Shown: piece after piece, positions 16,187 through 25,026 of the stretch
Numbering within the stretch: the stretch's first letter is position 1
Layout of the letters: every line of letters starts with the position of its first letter
Source: JAVBNC01 sp031551765
Lineage (GTDB): Bacteria; Desulfobacterota; Desulfovibrionia; Desulfovibrionales; Desulfovibrionaceae
Length of the DNA stretch: 55,651 bases
Assembly (NCBI GenBank): GCA_031551765.1
Contig: JAVBNC010000054.1
Location: 1-55,651, forward strand
Direction of reading: 5' to 3'
Translations under genes and position numbers: made by a program
The notes under the pieces: model-generated
What the model was told of the DNA's origin: nothing
Seen by the model: only the letters and a program-made list of their open reading frames with translations
Databases searched by the model: none

Positions 16187-17620
16187 TTACGCTCCTCCCT
16201 CGCTTCGGGTCCGCAACTGCTCGATATACTTGGCAAGCCGCGCCATTTCCCGTGGAATTTCGACTTCCTGGGGACAGAGGGGCGTGCACTTGTTGCAGCC
16301 GGTACAGCGCAGGGCCTGGCGCAGCTCGGGCACGGAGCGGTCATAACCCACCAGAAAGGCCCGGCGAGCTTTTTCGTAGTCCGCGCTGTTGATGCCTTTG
16401 GGAATGTACTCGTCGTCCACGCAGTAGTTGTAATGGGTGAACACGGCCGGAATGTCCACGCCGTAGGGGCAGGGCATGCAGTAGCCGCAGGCCGTGCAGC
16501 GGATGTTTTCCTGGGTGACGAACAGGTCCAGGGCGCGTTTGAGCACGGCCGTCTCCCGCTCGGACAAGGGCTTGAGCGGGCTGTAGGTGCGGATATTGTC
16601 CTGCAAATGCTCCATATAGGTCATGCCGCTGAGCACCGTGAGCACGTTGGGCAGTTCCGCCGCGTAGCGGAAAGCCCAGGACGCGGCGCTGGCCTGGGGG
16701 GCTTCCGCCTGGAGCACGGTCAGGGCCTTTTTGTTCAAACGGGCGAGGCGGCCGCCCAGCAGCGGTTCCATGACCATGAGCGGGATGTCGGTCCGCTTCA
16801 TGCGCTCCAGCACCTGGATAGGCGTCGCCGGAGTGGCGTTGCGTTCGTAACGTCTGAGGACGTATGCGTGCAGCAGGTCATGGTAGTTGAGTTGCACCAT
16901 GGCGAAGTCCCACTTCACGTCGCGGGAAAGGGCATAGTCCAGGGTAGGCAGGTCGCCGTGAAAGGACCAGCCCAGGTTGCGGATGCGCCCGGCCGCCTTC
17001 TGTTCCCGCAGAAAAGCCAGCACCCCGTTTTCTTCGTAGACCTTTTTATAGGACGGCACGCTGCGCAGCGAATGCAGCAGGTAGTAGTCGAAATACTCCA
17101 CCCGGCAGCGCTCAAGCTGGGTACGGAAGATTCGTTTGGCTTCTTCTAGTGAAGGCTCGCTGAAGGTAGGCATCTTGTCCGCCAGGAAAAAGCTTTCGCG
17201 CGGGTAGCGCTTGAGCGCCTTGCCGGTCACCACTTCCGACATGCCGCCGTGGTAGGGCCAGGCGGTGTCGAAATAATTGACCCCGTGGGCCATGGCGTAG
17301 TCGATAAGCCGGAAGGCGGCTGCTTCGTCTATTTCCGGGCCGTTGGGACGAGTGGCTTCCGGCCGCACGGGAAAGCGCATGCACCCGAAGGCGAGCAGGG
17401 AGACGCGGTCCCCGCTGACAGGGTTGACCCTGTAGGTCATGCCCGCAGGCGATCCCTGCGCGGGCGGCGCGGGCGCGGCCAACGCGGAAGCGCGGAGCAA
17501 GGCGTCCAGGCCCAGGGCCGCCGCGCCGCCCAGAACACCGGCCCCGGCGGCCTTGAGCACGCTGCGCCGGGACGGGCGGGAGAAGGGTTTTTCAGGGGGC
17601 GTGCTGTTGTCGTCGCTCAT
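16187..17620 (-). CDS. Tat-exported aldo/keto reductase with 4Fe-4S clusters
   Basis: A 477-residue protein with an N-terminal twin-arginine signal (SRRSVLKAAGAGVLGG then a hydrophobic run ending near ALAAPA), an aldo/keto reductase barrel (HGVNYFDTAWPYHGG with the catalytic Asp/Tyr, FLADKMP with Lys) and C-terminal cluster motifs CTACGYCMPCPYGVD and CTGCNKCTPLCPQ. Export suggests periplasmic reduction or oxidation of an unknown carbonyl with electrons via the polyferredoxin encoded directly downstream. GAGGG precedes the chosen ATG at 17620; an ATG at 17659 also has a good site and would add 13 residues before the signal. Confidence 0.87.
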   Translation of the reverse strand: MSDDNSTPPEKPFSRPSRRSVLKAAGAGVLGGAAALGLDALLRASALAAPAPPAQGSPAGMTYRVNPVSGDRVSLLAFGCMRFPVRPEATRPNGPEIDEAAAFRLIDYAMAHGVNYFDTAWPYHGGMSEVVTGKALKRYPRESFFLADKMPTFSEPSLEEAKRIFRTQLERCRVEYFDYYLLHSLRSVPSYKKVYEENGVLAFLREQKAAGRIRNLGWSFHGDLPTLDYALSRDVKWDFAMVQLNYHDLLHAYVLRRYERNATPATPIQVLERMKRTDIPLMVMEPLLGGRLARLNKKALTVLQAEAPQASAASWAFRYAAELPNVLTVLSGMTYMEHLQDNIRTYSPLKPLSERETAVLKRALDLFVTQENIRCTACGYCMPCPYGVDIPAVFTHYNYCVDDEYIPKGINSADYEKARRAFLVGYDRSVPELRQALRCTGCNKCTPLCPQEVEIPREMARLAKYIEQLRTRSEGGA

Positions 17621-17737
17621 AATACCCTCGCGCACAGGCGGTTGTCGGAAAGAGAGCATCAGTACTCCCTCTATAGCGGAAAAGTCGGCTGAGTGAAAGA
17701 AAGCGGTACAGCCCCAGGCCCGTTTGCAAATTCTTTT

Positions 17738-17802
17738 TGTCGAAGCCATTCAAGAATGCAAGCAGGTCGGAGCCCTGCTTGCATTCTTGAATGGCTTCGA
17801 CA
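17738..17802. repeat. Dispersed palindromic repeat, family I, copy B
   Basis: A 65-base near-perfect palindrome: TGTCGAAGCCATTCAAGAAT and onward pairs with its complement around a small loop (29-bp arms). It lies immediately after the flavodoxin remnant's stop and upstream of the Tat reductase gene. It has the same core as copies at 13938, 40301, 46348 and 55465. Confidence 0.85.
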
Positions 17803-17803
17803 G

Positions 17804-18371
17804 CTAATTAGAAACAGCCCCCTGGCGCAATTTAGCCAGCCACTCGTCCAGGGCCTTGTCCGTGGCCGCGTCCCGCGCGTTGCCGCCCCACAGGGAAATG
17901 CCTTCCAGCACCACAGCGTTTTGGCCTGTTCCTTGAAATGCGGGAAATACTGGCCCACGCCCCCGGCATGGGTGCGGAAGGCGGCGGTTTTTTTGCCCGC
18001 GAAATCCGCTTGCCGGAGAAAGCGCATCAGGGGCGTGGGCGCCGTGCACCACCACACCGGGCCGTCCACCAGGATAAGGTCGTAGACGGGCATGTCCGGC
18101 GTCGGGTTTTTGATTTGCGGCGGGTCGTTCTGTTCCTGCTCGCGCTTGGCTTCGTCGGTAAGCGCCCTGTACTCGACGGGGTAGCTGCGCACGGTTTCCA
18201 CCCGGTGCAGGTCCGCGCCGGTTCTGGCCTGGAGCTTTTCCGCCACAACCCTGGTGTTGCCGGAATAGGCAAAGTAAATGGCCAACACCTGTTGCCCTCC
18301 TTCCGTCGCGTCCGTGTGCGCCGGCAGCAGGCCAGGCAGGCAAACAGCAGGCTTGAAACAAGTGTTTTCAT
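17804..18371 (-). pseudogene. Exported flavodoxin, broken by two frameshifts
   Basis: The sequence encodes a secreted flavodoxin in three pieces. A signal peptide starts at 18371 (MKTLVSSLLFACLA). The frame must then shift to continue as LLPAHTDATEGGQQVLAIYF with the FMN phosphate loop FAYSGNTRVVAEKL. A second shift at the AAAA run near 17937 is needed to reach NAVVLEGISLWGGNARDA and the end LAKLRQGAVSN. Each break fits a one-base loss. Unless both are sequencing errors, the product is lost. An intact copy would have been an electron carrier for the neighbouring polyferredoxin and exported reductase. The palindromic repeat follows the stop at once. Confidence 0.75.
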
Positions 18372-18739
18372 GAACTGCCTCCTCCGGCATGCTTTTCGTT
18401 GGATAGTTATTGATACCCCTTGAGTTTTACCGGAGCATTGCGCGCCAGCGACGGAAAAAGGCATGGCGGGACATCATGTTGCGAATTTGCAATGGTATGC
18501 TGCCGGTCTCATTCGGTTGTCAGGCGGCATCATGGATTCTCTCTCAAATTGTATCCCCGTGTATTTCCTGCCCGATTCCTCCGTTTCCGCGAGAGAAAAG
18601 AAAGCGACTTTGGAAAGGCTCTCCCCTTGAGCGGCGGTATGCCGTCCTCCCGAATCGCGCATTCTTTCAGTATTTTTTTCTCAAGTGGGGAGCACGGGCA
18701 GTAATTTTTTTCACAAAAAATCGGAAAAGAGATTGATTT
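18372..18739. other. Intergenic region without recognisable gene
   Basis: About 370 bases between the flavodoxin remnant and the Fur-like box. Composition is more AT-rich than the surroundings. I see no open frame with protein-like character, no tRNA and no repeat copy. It probably holds the divergent promoters. Confidence 0.5.
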
Positions 18740-18754
18740 TGAGAATCGTTTTCA
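18740..18754 (+). promoter_or_regulatory. Fur-box-like operator
   Basis: TGAGAATCGTTTTCA matches the 7-1-7 Fur consensus TGATAATCATTATCA at 12 of 15 positions and is itself nearly palindromic. It lies 31 bases before the start of the DUF2325 gene, overlapping a possible -10 (AATATAG). This predicts iron-dependent repression of the two small genes downstream. Confidence 0.65.
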
Positions 18755-18785
18755 ATATAGTTGGGTCGAAACATAAGGAGACATT

Positions 18786-19094
18786 ATGTGCGTAGCGCTT
18801 ATCGGCGGCATGGACAGACTGAAGCGTGACTATGAAAGCGCGGCGAAAAAGTGCGGCGTGACGCTGAAAACCTTCACCGGCAAGGAATCGTGCCTGGTGG
18901 ACAAAATGGGTACCCCGGATATGACCATTCTGCTGACCAATATGATTTCCCACAACGCCCGCACGGAAGTGCTGCAGCGCAGCAAGGCGCTGGGCGTGCC
19001 CGTGCGTTTTTTGCATTCCTGCGGCGTGTCGTCCGTGCGCCAGTGCCTTTCCGGCATCATGCAAGAGCGAGGCAAGGGCAAGGAGGCGGCGTAA
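18786..19094 (+). CDS. DUF2325-domain protein, probably iron-regulated
   Basis: A 102-residue soluble protein that fits the DUF2325 family: it opens with CVALIGGMDRLKRDYESAAK and carries conserved Cys residues (ESCLVDKMG, HSCGVSSVRQC). No biochemical role is established for the family. A Fur-like box lies directly upstream and AAGGAG precedes the ATG, so iron limitation probably induces it. Its stop overlaps the start of the TPR gene (TAATG), so both are made from one message. Confidence 0.8.
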   Translation: MCVALIGGMDRLKRDYESAAKKCGVTLKTFTGKESCLVDKMGTPDMTILLTNMISHNARTEVLQRSKALGVPVRFLHSCGVSSVRQCLSGIMQERGKGKEAA

Positions 19095-19396
19095 TGTGCG
19101 CGGTCAAAGTGGTGGGCGAGCTGAACAGGAACGGCATGAAAGCCTATGAGGCCGGGGATGTTTCCGGCGCGGAATTTCTGCTGCACCAGGCGTTGCTGCG
19201 GGCGCGGGGCACGAAATCCGCCGTGCTGGAAGCGAAGATACTAAATAATATCGGCTTGATAGAAATACTCACCGGCCGCAAGGAAAGCGCTGCGAGCCAT
19301 CTGCGGGCGGCCCTTGAAAAAGTCCGGGCTAGGGTGGGCGGCGAGAACAAGCTGCACAGCGTGGTGCGGAACAATTTGGAGCGGGCCCTGTCCTGA
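19094..19396 (+). CDS. Small TPR-like protein
   Basis: A 100-residue protein with helical repeats like tetratricopeptide motifs (NRNGMKAYEAGDVSGAEFLL, then LEAKILNNIGLIEILTGRKE). TPR proteins are protein-protein adaptors. AGGAGG lies at the end of the upstream gene and the ATG overlaps that gene's stop. Co-translation with the DUF2325 protein and the Fur-like box upstream suggest the two act together under iron limitation, but the function is unknown. A terminator follows. Confidence 0.75.
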   Translation: MCAVKVVGELNRNGMKAYEAGDVSGAEFLLHQALLRARGTKSAVLEAKILNNIGLIEILTGRKESAASHLRAALEKVRARVGGENKLHSVVRNNLERALS

Positions 19397-19463
19397 CGCG
19401 CGTCTTCCCGCGCGGTCGGCGCAGTTTGGCGGCTGCCCGGACGGCAGGGCCGGAACCACGAAG

Positions 19464-19495
19464 ACCCCGTGTTCGCGCGGGGTTTTCTCTTTTTA
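19464..19495 (+). terminator. Intrinsic terminator of the DUF2325-TPR operon
   Basis: ACCCCG pairs with CGGGGT around an eight-base loop, followed by TTTCTCTTTTT on the + strand. It lies between the TPR gene and the converging murJ. Confidence 0.85.
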
Positions 19496-19505
19496 GAGAC
19501 AGCCC

Positions 19506-21083
19506 CTAACGGCAGAACAGCGTTTGCGTTTTGGACAGCATGGGCCGCAGCGGGTCCAGCAGGGGCGGGGCGAAGCGGGCCGCCAGGGGCAGGTACAGGG
19601 CGGCGAAAACAAGGCCGCTCACGGCCAGGGCCAGGGCCGCGCCCCACAGGGGATGGAGCGTTGCGGGCAAAAGGCCGGGGATCTGCCGGGCCGCCAGCAG
19701 GGCAAACAGCCCCGCCGGGGCGGAGGCGGCCAGCGCCAACAGCGCGCGGCGGACTATGCCTGCCAGGGCGGGGGCGCCGTGCCCTTTGCGCCACAGCGCG
19801 CCCAAAATCAGCGTATACGCGGCCACGCCCAGCACCCCGGCCAGGGCCACGCCGGGCGCGCCCAGGCTTTTGGTGAACAGCCAGTAAAGCGGCAGGCCGC
19901 AGGCCGTGGCGGTTGTGCCCGCCAGCACCGGGGTGAGCGTGTTCTCGTGGGCATAGAAGGCCCGGCCCAGAAGCTGCTGCACGGCCCAGAAGGCCACGGA
20001 AGCCAGCATGATGGTCAGCAGCAGGGCGGACGGGGCCACGTCTTCCGGTCCGAAGCGGCCCTGCTGGAAAATGAGGCGCATCAGCGGCCGGGACGCCGCC
20101 GCCATCCAGACGCACACGGGAACGACCAGGGCCAGGGAGTTCTTCAGCGCGCTGTTCAGGGTGGCGGCAAAGCGCTCCGTCTCCCCCTCGGCGGCCAGGG
20201 CGGCCAGAAAGGGGTAGGAAGCCACCCCGGCGGCCTGGGCCACCACGCCCACGGGCACCTGCATCAGGCGGCGGGCATAGGAGAGCAGGCTGACGCTCCC
20301 TTCCCCGGCGAGCGAGCCGAAAAGGCGCAGGAACTGCTCGTCCAGGGCCACGATGCTCTGGCCCAGCATCAGCGGCAGGGCGAGGGCGAGAAAGCGCTTC
20401 AGGTACGGGTCCGCCAGCAGGGGCCGCAGGCTGAGGCCCCCGGCCCGCACCGCCAGCCAGGGCAGGAAAAAGCTGCCCAGGAACGCCCCGGCCAGCACGC
20501 CCCAGCAAAACCCTTCCATGCCCTTTTCCGGCGCGGCGAGCCCCATGAGCGCCCCGCCCAGGATAATGCAGCCGTTGTAGACCAGAGGGGTCAGCGCGGG
20601 CACCGTGAACTGCCGCCGCCGGTACAAGAGGGCGGTCAGGCAGGCGCCCGGCAGAAAGCAGACCTGGGCGGGCACGATGATGCGCAGGAAAAAGGCCAGC
20701 CGGGCCTGTTCCGCGCCGGAAAAGCCGGGAAAAGCCAGCGCGGCCAGGGAAGGGGCGGCCAGCCAGGCCAGAAAACAGAGGCAGGAAGAGGCGATGAACG
20801 CCCACCAGAACACGGCGGAAAAAAGCCGCCACCCGGCTTCTTCGCTTTCCTGGAAGCGGCGGGAAAGCAGGGGAATGAGGGTGATGGAAAAATAGCCCCC
20901 GGCCAGCAGGTAATTGATGAAATCCGGCACCACAAAGGCGGCGAAGTACAGGTCCGCCTCGGCCCCGGCGCCGAACATGGCCGCGATGATCTTGTCCCGG
21001 ACCAGCCCCATGAAGCGGGACAGCAGCACGCTGCAGCCCAGGATCAGGGCCGCCGCGCCCATGTGCTGCGTCCGGGTGAACAC
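19506..21083 (-). CDS. murJ: Lipid II flippase MurJ (MviN)
   Basis: A 525-residue integral membrane protein with about 14 membrane segments of the MOP superfamily. Family marks include the N-terminal LGCSVLLSRFMGLVRDKIIA, the DLYFAAFVVPDFINYLLAGG region and the central LDEQFLRLFGSL segment. MurJ flips the peptidoglycan precursor lipid II to the periplasm and is essential in most bacteria. I use the GTG at 21083, with AAAAGGT upstream; an ATG seven codons later is the alternative. The gene starts four bases after the stop of the rlmD-like gene and is probably co-transcribed. Confidence 0.93.
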   Translation of the reverse strand: MFTRTQHMGAAALILGCSVLLSRFMGLVRDKIIAAMFGAGAEADLYFAAFVVPDFINYLLAGGYFSITLIPLLSRRFQESEEAGWRLFSAVFWWAFIASSCLCFLAWLAAPSLAALAFPGFSGAEQARLAFFLRIIVPAQVCFLPGACLTALLYRRRQFTVPALTPLVYNGCIILGGALMGLAAPEKGMEGFCWGVLAGAFLGSFFLPWLAVRAGGLSLRPLLADPYLKRFLALALPLMLGQSIVALDEQFLRLFGSLAGEGSVSLLSYARRLMQVPVGVVAQAAGVASYPFLAALAAEGETERFAATLNSALKNSLALVVPVCVWMAAASRPLMRLIFQQGRFGPEDVAPSALLLTIMLASVAFWAVQQLLGRAFYAHENTLTPVLAGTTATACGLPLYWLFTKSLGAPGVALAGVLGVAAYTLILGALWRKGHGAPALAGIVRRALLALAASAPAGLFALLAARQIPGLLPATLHPLWGAALALAVSGLVFAALYLPLAARFAPPLLDPLRPMLSKTQTLFCR

Positions 21084-21086
21084 GTG

Positions 21087-22493
21087 CTAGACCTTTTCCA
21101 GCAGGTACACGGATTCCAGGTGCGGGGTGTGCGGGAAAAGATCCACCAGCCGCGCGGCCACCGGCCGGTACAGGGGGGCCAGCCTGGCGATGTCCCTGGC
21201 CTGGGTGGCCGTGTCGCAGGAAACGCTGATAATGCGTGCCGGAGCCTTGCGGGCCAGGGCCGCGATCACCCGTTCGTCCAGGCCGGCGCGGGGAGGGTCC
21301 AGCACCACCAGGTCCGGTCTGCCTTCTTCCGCCTCCAAAAGTTCGGCCAGGTCACCGGCCGCAAAGGAGCAGTTGGCCAGGTTGTTCAGACCGGCGTTAC
21401 GTCTGGCCCCGGCAACGGCGGCGCGCACGCTTTCAAAGCCGCGCACGGCCCCGGCTTTTTCCGCCAGGAACAGCCCCATGCCGCCCACGCCGCAGTAAAA
21501 GTCCCAGACCTGCTCCGTGCCGGAAAGCGCGGCGAATTTCCGCACAGTTTCATAAAGGGCCAGGGCCGCGCCGGTGTTGACCTGCACAAAGGCCTGCATG
21601 GGCACTTCCAGCTTCAGCGGACCGAAAGACTCCATGAACACGCTGTCCCCGTGGGCTTGCAGCACTTTTTCGCCGTAGGCCACGTCGCTTCTGTGCTCGC
21701 GCAGGGAGTGCACGCAGCCTGTGACCTGGGGCAGCTCGCGCTCCAGAAGATGGAACAGCTCTTCCACGGCCGCGTATTCCTGCGGCCGCTTCCCGCGCGC
21801 CCTGGTGGTGATGATTTCCAGAATGCAGCGAGGCTGCCCGTCCGGGCTGTACTCCGGCATGCGCAGCACGGCAAAGCGCAGAAAGCCCTGCTGGCCGTCC
21901 CAGGCGGAAAGGCCGGATTCCGCCGCCCAGCGCCGCACCAGGCGGAGAACCCCTGTGAGCGGCTGGCGGGCGAGCAGGCAGTCCGCCACTTCCACGATAT
22001 CGCGGGAGCCCCTGCGCCGCAGGCCCAGCATCGGGCCTTTTTCCGAAGGCGCAAAGGCGAATTCCATCTTGTTGCGGTAGCGGAACACCAGCGGCGAGGC
22101 CAGCATGGGCTTTTCGCCCCAGGATAGGGAAGCCGGATCCACCTTGCCCAGGCGGCGCAGGGTTTCCCTGGCCTGGCGTTCTTTCCAGGCCAGTTGCGTG
22201 GGGTAGGCCAGATCCTGCCAGGCGCAGCCGCCGCAAAAGGCCGCATGGGGGCAGGGGGGCTGCACCGCTTGCGGGGAAGGGGAGAGAATTTCCGTGACCC
22301 TGGCCTTGGCAAAGCGGGGCGTGACGGAGTGCACGGTGGCCCGCACCGTTTCGCCGGGCAGGCCGCGGTCCAGAAACACCACCAGCGAGCCGTGGCGGGC
22401 CATGGCCCCGCCGTCCACGGTCAGGTCTTGAACTTTCAGGGCCAGGGCGTCCCCGTCGCGGGGCAGGGGATGAGCGGTATTGGTATCGGACAT
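21087..22493 (-). CDS. rlmD: 23S rRNA (uracil-5-)-methyltransferase, RlmD/TrmA family
   Basis: A 468-residue enzyme with an N-terminal TRAM domain (about 15-70), a 4Fe-4S cluster motif (CPHAAFCGGCAWQ and a later Cys in VADCLLA) and a C-terminal SAM-binding methyltransferase domain (WDFYCGVGGMGLFLA, LDPPRAGLD). The catalytic cysteine is in ISVSCDTATQARD. It methylates a uracil at C5 in 23S rRNA; RlmD and RlmC-type enzymes are hard to tell apart from sequence alone. The ribosome site is weak. It is followed at once by murJ. Confidence 0.88.
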   Translation of the reverse strand: MSDTNTAHPLPRDGDALALKVQDLTVDGGAMARHGSLVVFLDRGLPGETVRATVHSVTPRFAKARVTEILSPSPQAVQPPCPHAAFCGGCAWQDLAYPTQLAWKERQARETLRRLGKVDPASLSWGEKPMLASPLVFRYRNKMEFAFAPSEKGPMLGLRRRGSRDIVEVADCLLARQPLTGVLRLVRRWAAESGLSAWDGQQGFLRFAVLRMPEYSPDGQPRCILEIITTRARGKRPQEYAAVEELFHLLERELPQVTGCVHSLREHRSDVAYGEKVLQAHGDSVFMESFGPLKLEVPMQAFVQVNTGAALALYETVRKFAALSGTEQVWDFYCGVGGMGLFLAEKAGAVRGFESVRAAVAGARRNAGLNNLANCSFAAGDLAELLEAEEGRPDLVVLDPPRAGLDERVIAALARKAPARIISVSCDTATQARDIARLAPLYRPVAARLVDLFPHTPHLESVYLLEKV

Positions 22494-22679
22494 AGCGTTT
22501 TACAGCCGGGGCAAGGAAACGTGTTGCTCTGAAAAAGCCTTTCCTTGTTCCCGGACGTTCTTTTCCTTTTTCAAATGGCGTTGCCGGGGAAATACCAGCA
22601 GGAATTCCGAGTGTACAGCTCGTTATTGTGACGTTTTCGTTATTTTTTCACGGGGAAGCGGCTGCCGCCGGTTTTTTTA

Positions 22680-23144
22680 TCATCCGGCGCCGTGGTCTGT
22701 TTCCGGCCGCACCAAGAGGTCGGAACCGTCCACGGCCACCACGGTGATGCGGGTACCCGCCGGGCAGTCCGTGCCGCGCACCCGCCACAGGGTATCGCCG
22801 AAACGCGCCTTGCCCACGCCGTTTTCAATGGGGTGTTCCAGCACGGCGCTTCTGCCCACGTACTGGGCCAGGCGGCGGTTGAGGGTGCTGTGCACTTCCG
22901 GCCTGGCCCGACGAATGACGCGGCGGCCCACGAAAAGCGAGATAAAGGACAGCACCACGAAAATCAGGCACTGGACCTGCCAGGAAGCGATGCCCATAAC
23001 CTGCACCAAAACGCCGGTGAGCCCGGCGCCCACGCCCACCCAGAGGAAAAACGCGCCCGGCGCGAGCAGTTCCATGCCCAGCAGCAGAATGGCTATCAGG
23101 TACCAGTGCCACCAGGTAAGGGAGGTGAACAGTTCCATGCTCAT
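22680..23144 (-). CDS. NfeD-family membrane protein
   Basis: A 154-residue protein with two to three membrane segments in the first half (WYLIAILLLGMELLAPGAFF and following) and a C-terminal OB-fold domain (about 90-150, GKARFGDTLWRVRG). NfeD proteins partner SPFH proteins in membrane microdomains. Its ATG overlaps the stop of the SPFH gene (ATGA), the classical pairing. The role here, membrane organisation or quality control, is inferred from the pair. Confidence 0.88.
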   Translation of the reverse strand: MSMELFTSLTWWHWYLIAILLLGMELLAPGAFFLWVGVGAGLTGVLVQVMGIASWQVQCLIFVVLSFISLFVGRRVIRRARPEVHSTLNRRLAQYVGRSAVLEHPIENGVGKARFGDTLWRVRGTDCPAGTRITVVAVDGSDLLVRPETDHGAG

Positions 23145-24061
23145 TTCCCGTCGCTTTTTTCGCTGCCCTGCGTTTTAAGCAGCTCGGCCACGCCCGCCAC
23201 CGAGCCCAGCAGGCCGCTGGTTTCCATGGGCAGCATGAAAATTTTCTGGTTGGAGGATTTGGCGAACTGGCCCAGGGCGTCCACGTATTTCTGGGCCACA
23301 AAGTACTGGATGGCCGCGATATTGCCCTGGGCAATGGCCGTGGACACCATTTGCGTGGCCGCGGCTTCCGCCTGGGCGGAGCGTTCGCGGGCTTCCGCTT
23401 CCAGGAACGCGCTCTGGCGCTGGCCTTCCGCCTTCAGAATGGCGCTCTGCTTCTGGCCTTCCGCCTGCAGGATCTGGCTCTGGCGCACGCCTTCCGCTTC
23501 CAGGACGGCGGCGCGCTTGTCCCGCTCGGCCTTCATCTGCCGGGCCATGGCGTCCACCAGGTCCATGGGCGGACGGATATCCTTGATCTCCACCCGGGTG
23601 AGCTTGACCCCCCAGGGGTGGGTGGCTTCGTCCAGCACCGTCAGCAGGCGGGCGTTGATGTCGTCGCGCTTGGAGAGCAGCTCGTCCAGGTCCATGGAAC
23701 CCATGACCGTACGGATGTTGGTCATGGTCAGATTGAGGATGGCGTATTGCAGGTTGGTGACCTCATAGGCGGCCTTCATGGCTTCCAGCACCTGGAAGAA
23801 GACCACCCCGTCCACCTTGACCATGGCGTTGTCTTTGGTGATGACTTCCTGGGACGGCACGTCCAGCACGTTTTCCATCATGTTGATTTTGCGGCCCACG
23901 CGGTCGATGAAGGGCACGATGATGTTCAGGCCGGGGCGTAAGGTGTGGGTGTAGCGGCCGAAGCGCTCCACCGTGTATTCGTAGCCCTGGGGCACGGATT
24001 TGACGCCCATGGCCAGAATGAGCAGGGCCAGGACCACCAGGGAAGGAATGACGTACAGCAT
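23141..24061 (-). CDS. SPFH/band 7 (stomatin/QmcA-like) membrane protein
   Basis: A 306-residue protein: one N-terminal membrane segment (residues 3-19), an SPFH domain (about 25-190, RFGRYTHTLRPGLNIIVPF, VKLTRVEIKDIRPP) and a long C-terminal coiled-coil built from repeated Ala/Glu/Gln-rich segments (EAEGVRQSQILQAEGQKQSA). Such proteins oligomerise into scaffolds that regulate membrane proteases such as FtsH. AGGAG precedes the ATG at 24061. It overlaps the nfeD gene by four bases. Confidence 0.92.
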   Translation of the reverse strand: MLYVIPSLVVLALLILAMGVKSVPQGYEYTVERFGRYTHTLRPGLNIIVPFIDRVGRKINMMENVLDVPSQEVITKDNAMVKVDGVVFFQVLEAMKAAYEVTNLQYAILNLTMTNIRTVMGSMDLDELLSKRDDINARLLTVLDEATHPWGVKLTRVEIKDIRPPMDLVDAMARQMKAERDKRAAVLEAEGVRQSQILQAEGQKQSAILKAEGQRQSAFLEAEARERSAQAEAAATQMVSTAIAQGNIAAIQYFVAQKYVDALGQFAKSSNQKIFMLPMETSGLLGSVAGVAELLKTQGSEKSDGK

Positions 24062-24202
24062 ATAAAACTCCTGCGGGAGGGTGGGACGTGACAAAAAAGC
24101 GGGGCTGCCCGCCTTAGTGCAGATATATACCAGCCCGGAGCGGTAGGGAAGGGCCGCGCGGCGGAAACCTCGCTGCCCTGCCTGCGGAAGGCGGGGCAGC
24201 CC

Positions 24203-24997
24203 CTAGAATATGGTGTAGGCCATACGCGCGGCCACAATAAGCAGCATGATGCCGAAGCAGCGGCCGAGCGTCTTCACGGGCAAGGAGTGGGAGAGCTTGA
24301 CCCCGTAGGGGGCGCAGAGCATGCTCGTGCACACCAGGCCGGCCAGGGCCGGCAGATAGACGAACCCGAGCGAATACGCCGGCAGCGCGGAGTTGCCGAG
24401 GCCGTTGATGACAAACCCGAGCGTTCCGGCCACGGCGATGGGAAAGCCTATGGCCGCCGACGCGCCGATAACGTTGATCACGGGCACGTTGCACATAAGC
24501 AGGAAGGGGATGGTGAGCGCGCCGCCGCCAATGCCCACAAAGCTGGAAACCAGGCCGATGAACAGCCCCGCGGCCACCAGGCCCACGGTGCCCGGCAGGC
24601 GGAAAGATGCCTTGGGCTTGAGGTCCATGATCATCTGGAACGCGGTGTAGGTCAGGAACACGGCGAAAATGACTTTCAGCGGCGTAGCGGGGATGAGCGA
24701 AACCATGAACGTGCCGGAGAGCGTGCCCGCCAGCAGGCCGGGGGTCATGGTCTTGACGATGCCCCAGGGGACGGTGCCGTGCTGGTTGTGGGAACGGGCG
24801 CTGGATATGGACGTGAACATGATGCAGGCCATGGAAGTCGCCAGGGCCATGTGGTGGACTTCCGCCGGGTTGATGCCGTCGAAGGGCAGGATGAAATTGA
24901 GAATGGGCACCATGACGGCTCCGCCGCCCACGCCGAGCAGCCCGGCCAGTATGCCCACAAAGGCTCCGAAAGCAAGATATACAAAAAGACTCAACAT
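24203..24997 (-). CDS. TauE/SafE-family sulfite/sulfonate exporter
   Basis: A 264-residue, eight-segment membrane protein with the duplicated TauE/SafE glycine motif (GILAGLLGVGGGAVMVPIL and VSSFVGIGGGALTIPFLL). The family moves sulfite, sulfoacetate or other small anions across the inner membrane; this suits a sulfite-handling anaerobe but the substrate is not proven. AAAGGA precedes the ATG. A GC hairpin (24171-24202 region, GCTGCCC/GGGCAGC) lies right after the stop without a T tract. A small membrane protein gene lies just upstream. Confidence 0.85.
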   Translation of the reverse strand: MLSLFVYLAFGAFVGILAGLLGVGGGAVMVPILNFILPFDGINPAEVHHMALATSMACIMFTSISSARSHNQHGTVPWGIVKTMTPGLLAGTLSGTFMVSLIPATPLKVIFAVFLTYTAFQMIMDLKPKASFRLPGTVGLVAAGLFIGLVSSFVGIGGGALTIPFLLMCNVPVINVIGASAAIGFPIAVAGTLGFVINGLGNSALPAYSLGFVYLPALAGLVCTSMLCAPYGVKLSHSLPVKTLGRCFGIMLLIVAARMAYTIF

Positions 24998-25026
24998 GAT
25001 GTGATTCCTTTGTCCGCTGCGCGGTA

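Noticed and set aside
17800..18371. Phase-variable flavodoxin
   Set aside because: The breaks lie at only a short A run and at a non-repetitive site, so slipped-strand switching is unlikely.
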